A program made the translations under genes and the position numbers. Under the pieces are notes generated by a model. It did not search any database, was not told the DNA's origin, and saw only the letters and a list, made by a program, of their open reading frames with translations. This document shows, piece by piece, positions 61,330 to 63,995 of a stretch of 63,995 nt of DNA. Every line of letters begins with the position of its first letter. Within the stretch, counting starts at the first letter, position 1. Source of the DNA: Planctomycetota bacterium. Lineage in GTDB: Bacteria > Planctomycetota > Planctomycetia > Isosphaerales > Isosphaeraceae. The stretch is taken from NCBI GenBank assembly GCA_028291545.1, contig JAQGHR010000123.1:1-63995 (forward strand). The letters are read 5' to 3'.

Positions 61330-61832
61330 CCGCCGCCCTCCCGGGCCAGAACGCGAATGGTCCTCGTCTCCTGGTCGGCGAACCAGACTTCCTCGACCTG
61401 GATCGAGGCGTAGTCGGCAAGCTTGTCGGCCAGGGTCCGCTCATTCTGGCCGGGGGAGAGGACCTCGACGGCGAGGCTCGGTGAGATGCGATCGTGGGTC
61501 ACCCGGTCCGGATCGCCGGTTACCCGGAACCCGGCCCGCTCATCGCTGAAGAACATGACGTCCGGCTGACGAATCCTCAACTTCGGCAACTCGCGGATGA
61601 GGACATCGGCCGGGCCCATGATGACCAGGCCCAGGTCACGATCTTCAACGTATCGGTCAACCTTTCGATAAATCCTACCCGAGACGACTTGGTGAACGAC
61701 GGTCGGTCCGGCCATTTCGACGATGACTCCATCGACGACCTCGACGAATTGATTCGTCTCGGGCATCGCCATGTACTCCTCGTAGGTGACCTCCTTGGTC
61801 GCCCGCTTCGGAGTCGTCGTCGCGCGCGTCAT
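61236..61832 (-). CDS. Uma2 family (DUF820) restriction-endonuclease-fold protein
   Basis: 198 aa. Uma2 pattern: TYEEYMAMPETNQFVEVVDG, MAGPTVVHQVVSGRIY, then LRIRQPDVMFFS, SPSLAVEVLSPGQN with Asp and Glu of the PD-(D/E)xK site and a Lys in LADKLADYA. Common in planctomycetes and cyanobacteria as stand-alone genes; nuclease substrate unknown. Confidence 0.86.
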   Translation of the reverse strand: MTRATTTPKRATKEVTYEEYMAMPETNQFVEVVDGVIVEMAGPTVVHQVVSGRIYRKVDRYVEDRDLGLVIMGPADVLIRELPKLRIRQPDVMFFSDERAGFRVTGDPDRVTHDRISPSLAVEVLSPGQNERTLADKLADYASIQVEEVWFADQETRTIRVLAREGGGYRPSGEFGIGDRVVSAVLPGIDLDVAAVFA

Positions 61833-61869
61833 GGCCGGAGTCTCCCGGATCCGTCGTCCCCTGAAGGGA

Positions 61870-63699
61870 TTATACGCTCACCTTCTTGTTCCCGCTCCGG
61901 TCCGCCTTCTTGCGGCCGTCCTCGCTGAGGACCTTCTTGCGGAGGCGGATCTTGGTCGGGGTGATCTCGACGAGCTCGTCGGTCTCGATGTATTCGAGCG
62001 CGATCTCGAGCGTGATCTGACGGGGCGGCTTGAGCAGGATGTTGCGATCGGAGCCGGAGGCCCGCATGTTGGAGAGCTTCTTCTCCTTGCACGGGTTGAC
62101 GCTCATGTCGTCGGCCCGGGCGTTCTCGGCGACGATCATCCCCTCGTAAATATCGTCGCCGGGGGCCACGAACATGGTCCCGCGCTGCTGCAAGGCGTCG
62201 AGCGCGAACGCGACGGCCTGGCCGCGGACCATGCTCATCATCACGCCGTTGCCGCGACGGGGAATCTCGCCGCGAACCGGCTGATAGTCGTGGAAGTTGT
62301 GGTGCATGATCGCCTCGCCCTGCGTGCCGCTCATCAGGCGGTTACGGAGGCCGAGAAGGCCGCGGGCCGGGATGATGAATTCGAGGTGCGCGTAGGCCCC
62401 CTTCACGTCCATCTTCGAAAGCTCGCCGCGGCGCTGGCCGACCAGCTCCATCACCGGACCCATCTGCTCGTGGGGCACGTCCACGACGAGGTACTCGTAG
62501 GGTTCGTGCTTGACCCCGTTCATGACCTTGACGATGACCTCGGGCTTGCCGACGGCCAGCTCGTATCCCTCGCGGCGCATCGATTCAATCAGCACCGAAA
62601 GGTGCAGCAACCCGCGACCGGAGACCATGAACGAGTCGCGCTCGTCGGTCGGCTCGACGCGGAGGGCGACGTTGGATTGCAGCTCGCGGTCGAGCCGTTC
62701 CTTGAGGTGCCGGGTCGTGAGGTAATCGCCTTCGCCCGCGAACGGGGAGTCGTTCACGGTGAACATCATGCTCAGGGTCGGCTCGTCCACCTCGATCCGG
62801 GGCAGCGCAACCGGATTCTCGGCCAGCGAGATCGTGTCGCCGATATCCACGCCGCCGAACCCGACGATCGCCACGATGTCCCCGGCGTCGGCGAAGGGCA
62901 CGTCGACCCGGCCGAGCTTGTCGAAGACCATCAGGTTGTCGATCGTGCCGTTCTGAATCACGCCCCCGGCCTTGATCAAGGCCGCTTTCTTGCCCTTTTC
63001 CGCCCGACCCGACGCGATCCGCCCGATCGCGATCCGGCCGACGTATTCCGAGAAATCCAGCGTCGTGCAGAGCATCTGCAACGGGCCGTCCACGACCACT
63101 TCCGGGCCGGGCACCTTCTCGATGATCAGATCCAGCAGCGGCTTGATATCCCCCTCGGTCGCGTGCGGGTCGTGCGAGGCGAAACCCGCGCGGCCGGAGG
63201 CGAAGATGTAGGGGAAGTCGAGCTGCTTCTCGTCCGCGCCAAGCTCGACGAAGGTGTCGAACACCTCGTTCAGCACCTCTTCCGGCCGGGCGTCGGGCCG
63301 GTCGATCTTGTTGATCACGACGATCGGGTGAAGGCCGTTGGCGAATGCCTTCCTCAGGACGAACTTCGTCTGGGGCATCGGCCCTTCAAACGAGTCCACC
63401 AGGACCAGGCAGCCGTCGGCCATCTGGAGGGTGCGCTCGACCTCGCCGCCGAAGTCGGCGTGGCCGGGTGTATCGATAATATTGACCTTGGTCGCGCCAT
63501 AATTGATGGCGATATTCTTGGCGAGGATCGTGATCCCCCGCTCCCGCTCCTGCGGATTGCTATCCAGGATGCAATCGGCGGTGAGCTGGCTGGCCCGGAA
63601 CTGGCCGGACTGGCGGAGCATGGCGTCGACGAGCGTCGTCTTGCCGTGGTCGACGTGCGCGATGATGGCCACGTTACGGATGTCGTTTCGTCGCGTCAT
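61870..63699 (-). CDS. typA: GTPase TypA/BipA (ribosome-associated translational GTPase)
   Basis: 609 aa. G-domain motifs: AHVDHGKTTLVDAML, DTPGHADFGGEVERTL and NKIDRPDAR; then domains II, III (EF-G-like) and the unique C-terminal domain ending KKVLSEDGRKKADRSGNKK. Acts in 50S assembly and stress. ATG at 63699 begins TRRNDIRNVAI, the family start; a longer frame upstream is not conserved. Confidence 0.94.
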   Translation of the reverse strand: MTRRNDIRNVAIIAHVDHGKTTLVDAMLRQSGQFRASQLTADCILDSNPQERERGITILAKNIAINYGATKVNIIDTPGHADFGGEVERTLQMADGCLVLVDSFEGPMPQTKFVLRKAFANGLHPIVVINKIDRPDARPEEVLNEVFDTFVELGADEKQLDFPYIFASGRAGFASHDPHATEGDIKPLLDLIIEKVPGPEVVVDGPLQMLCTTLDFSEYVGRIAIGRIASGRAEKGKKAALIKAGGVIQNGTIDNLMVFDKLGRVDVPFADAGDIVAIVGFGGVDIGDTISLAENPVALPRIEVDEPTLSMMFTVNDSPFAGEGDYLTTRHLKERLDRELQSNVALRVEPTDERDSFMVSGRGLLHLSVLIESMRREGYELAVGKPEVIVKVMNGVKHEPYEYLVVDVPHEQMGPVMELVGQRRGELSKMDVKGAYAHLEFIIPARGLLGLRNRLMSGTQGEAIMHHNFHDYQPVRGEIPRRGNGVMMSMVRGQAVAFALDALQQRGTMFVAPGDDIYEGMIVAENARADDMSVNPCKEKKLSNMRASGSDRNILLKPPRQITLEIALEYIETDELVEITPTKIRLRKKVLSEDGRKKADRSGNKKVSV

Positions 63700-63995
63700 G
63701 TTGGGATTTCGTCCGCCGAGTTGGCGGGCTATCTCTCGGGGAAAGCAAACGGTCGGAGGGGAGTCGGCCTGCGCATGCGGCGTCCGAGCCGGGTCCTCCA
63801 TCATAGGCGAATGCGGCCATTTCGACAAGGGCGGAAACACGGCGCAAAGAGCCTCTCCGCGTGAAGTTCGGATGAATCTTCGCCACCAGGGCCCCGGCAC
63901 GACCCGAGCTGGCCACTCGCTGCCGGGCGTTGCCTCCCACCCTTTTCCAGTAGGGCGGGCGTCCCTGGCCGCCTACAAAACATGCCGATTTGTAG
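63700..63995. other. end-of-window gap upstream of typA
   Basis: No gene is visible in about 296 nt. It presumably carries the typA promoter on the minus strand, but I find no strong box. Confidence 0.4.

Noticed and set aside
63700..63995. Short frames at the right edge
   Set aside because: Arg/Ser-rich shadows without start signals; no partial gene can be supported.

Overview
This window looks like a chromosomal segment of a planctomycete, most likely of the Isosphaeraceae type. The inference rests on very high GC, many secreted or lipoprotein hypotheticals rich in Ala/Pro, a TPR- and Hint-containing secreted protein, a remnant of a large surface-repeat protein, and several families of extragenic palindromes. 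No 16S gene or other taxonomic marker is present. Gene density is ordinary, most genes are housekeeping or hypothetical, and there is no phage, IS transposase or CRISPR array.

Layout. 1-8.9 kb: nucleotide-sugar epimerase, HD hydrolase, TPR protein, a minus-strand operon (response regulator, folC, two small membrane proteins), aldehyde dehydrogenase. 9-16 kb: FHA protein, small secreted and membrane proteins, AI-2E-type permease, a serine-type cluster (serA, cyanophycinase-like peptidase, class V aminotransferase) and a degraded 3' end of a surface-protein gene. 16.5-29 kb: hisI, a paralogous TPR / SEC-C pair, TerC, a VWA protein, a Hint-domain protein, two coupled coiled-coil membrane proteins with ExbD-like modules, and a lipoprotein. 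29-35.6 kb: a molybdopterin oxidoreductase with its cytochrome b, dusB coupled to an amidohydrolase, a methyltransferase and a lipoprotein. 35.7-40 kb: a minus-strand operon reading AhpD-like selenoprotein, pxpB, rhomboid, pxpA, pxpC. 40-50 kb: glycosyltransferase, fabI, NUDIX, a compositionally odd orphan gene, the tig-clpP-clpP chaperone/protease cluster and tRNA-Gly(GCC). 50-64 kb: FHA protein, an XRE regulator with a degenerate S24 domain, a P-II protein lacking its C-loop, a 4'-phosphopantetheinyl transferase, rarA, SDR, MRJP-like protein, sugar isomerase, nuclease, GNAT, Uma2 and typA.

The strongest novel observation is at 39392-39988 (minus). Two half-genes are in the same frame, separated by one TGA that sits exactly where AhpD-family enzymes have their nucleophilic cysteine (Glu-x11-Cys-x2-TGA-x3-His). 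A good bacterial SECIS hairpin follows, with a GU-containing loop 26 nt after the TGA. I read this as a selenocysteine-containing peroxidase, translationally coupled to a 5-oxoprolinase operon that also carries a rhomboid protease. Other points worth following: a P-II protein that lacks the ATP-binding C-loop arginines and ends in a Cys-x5-Cys tail, a LexA/CI-like regulator with both catalytic residues replaced, a secreted TPR protein ending in a complete Hint domain, and two copies of a 31-bp palindrome.

Functions come from motif recognition by eye. Starts were chosen from Shine-Dalgarno spacing, family alignment and overlaps, and several are GTG or TTG.
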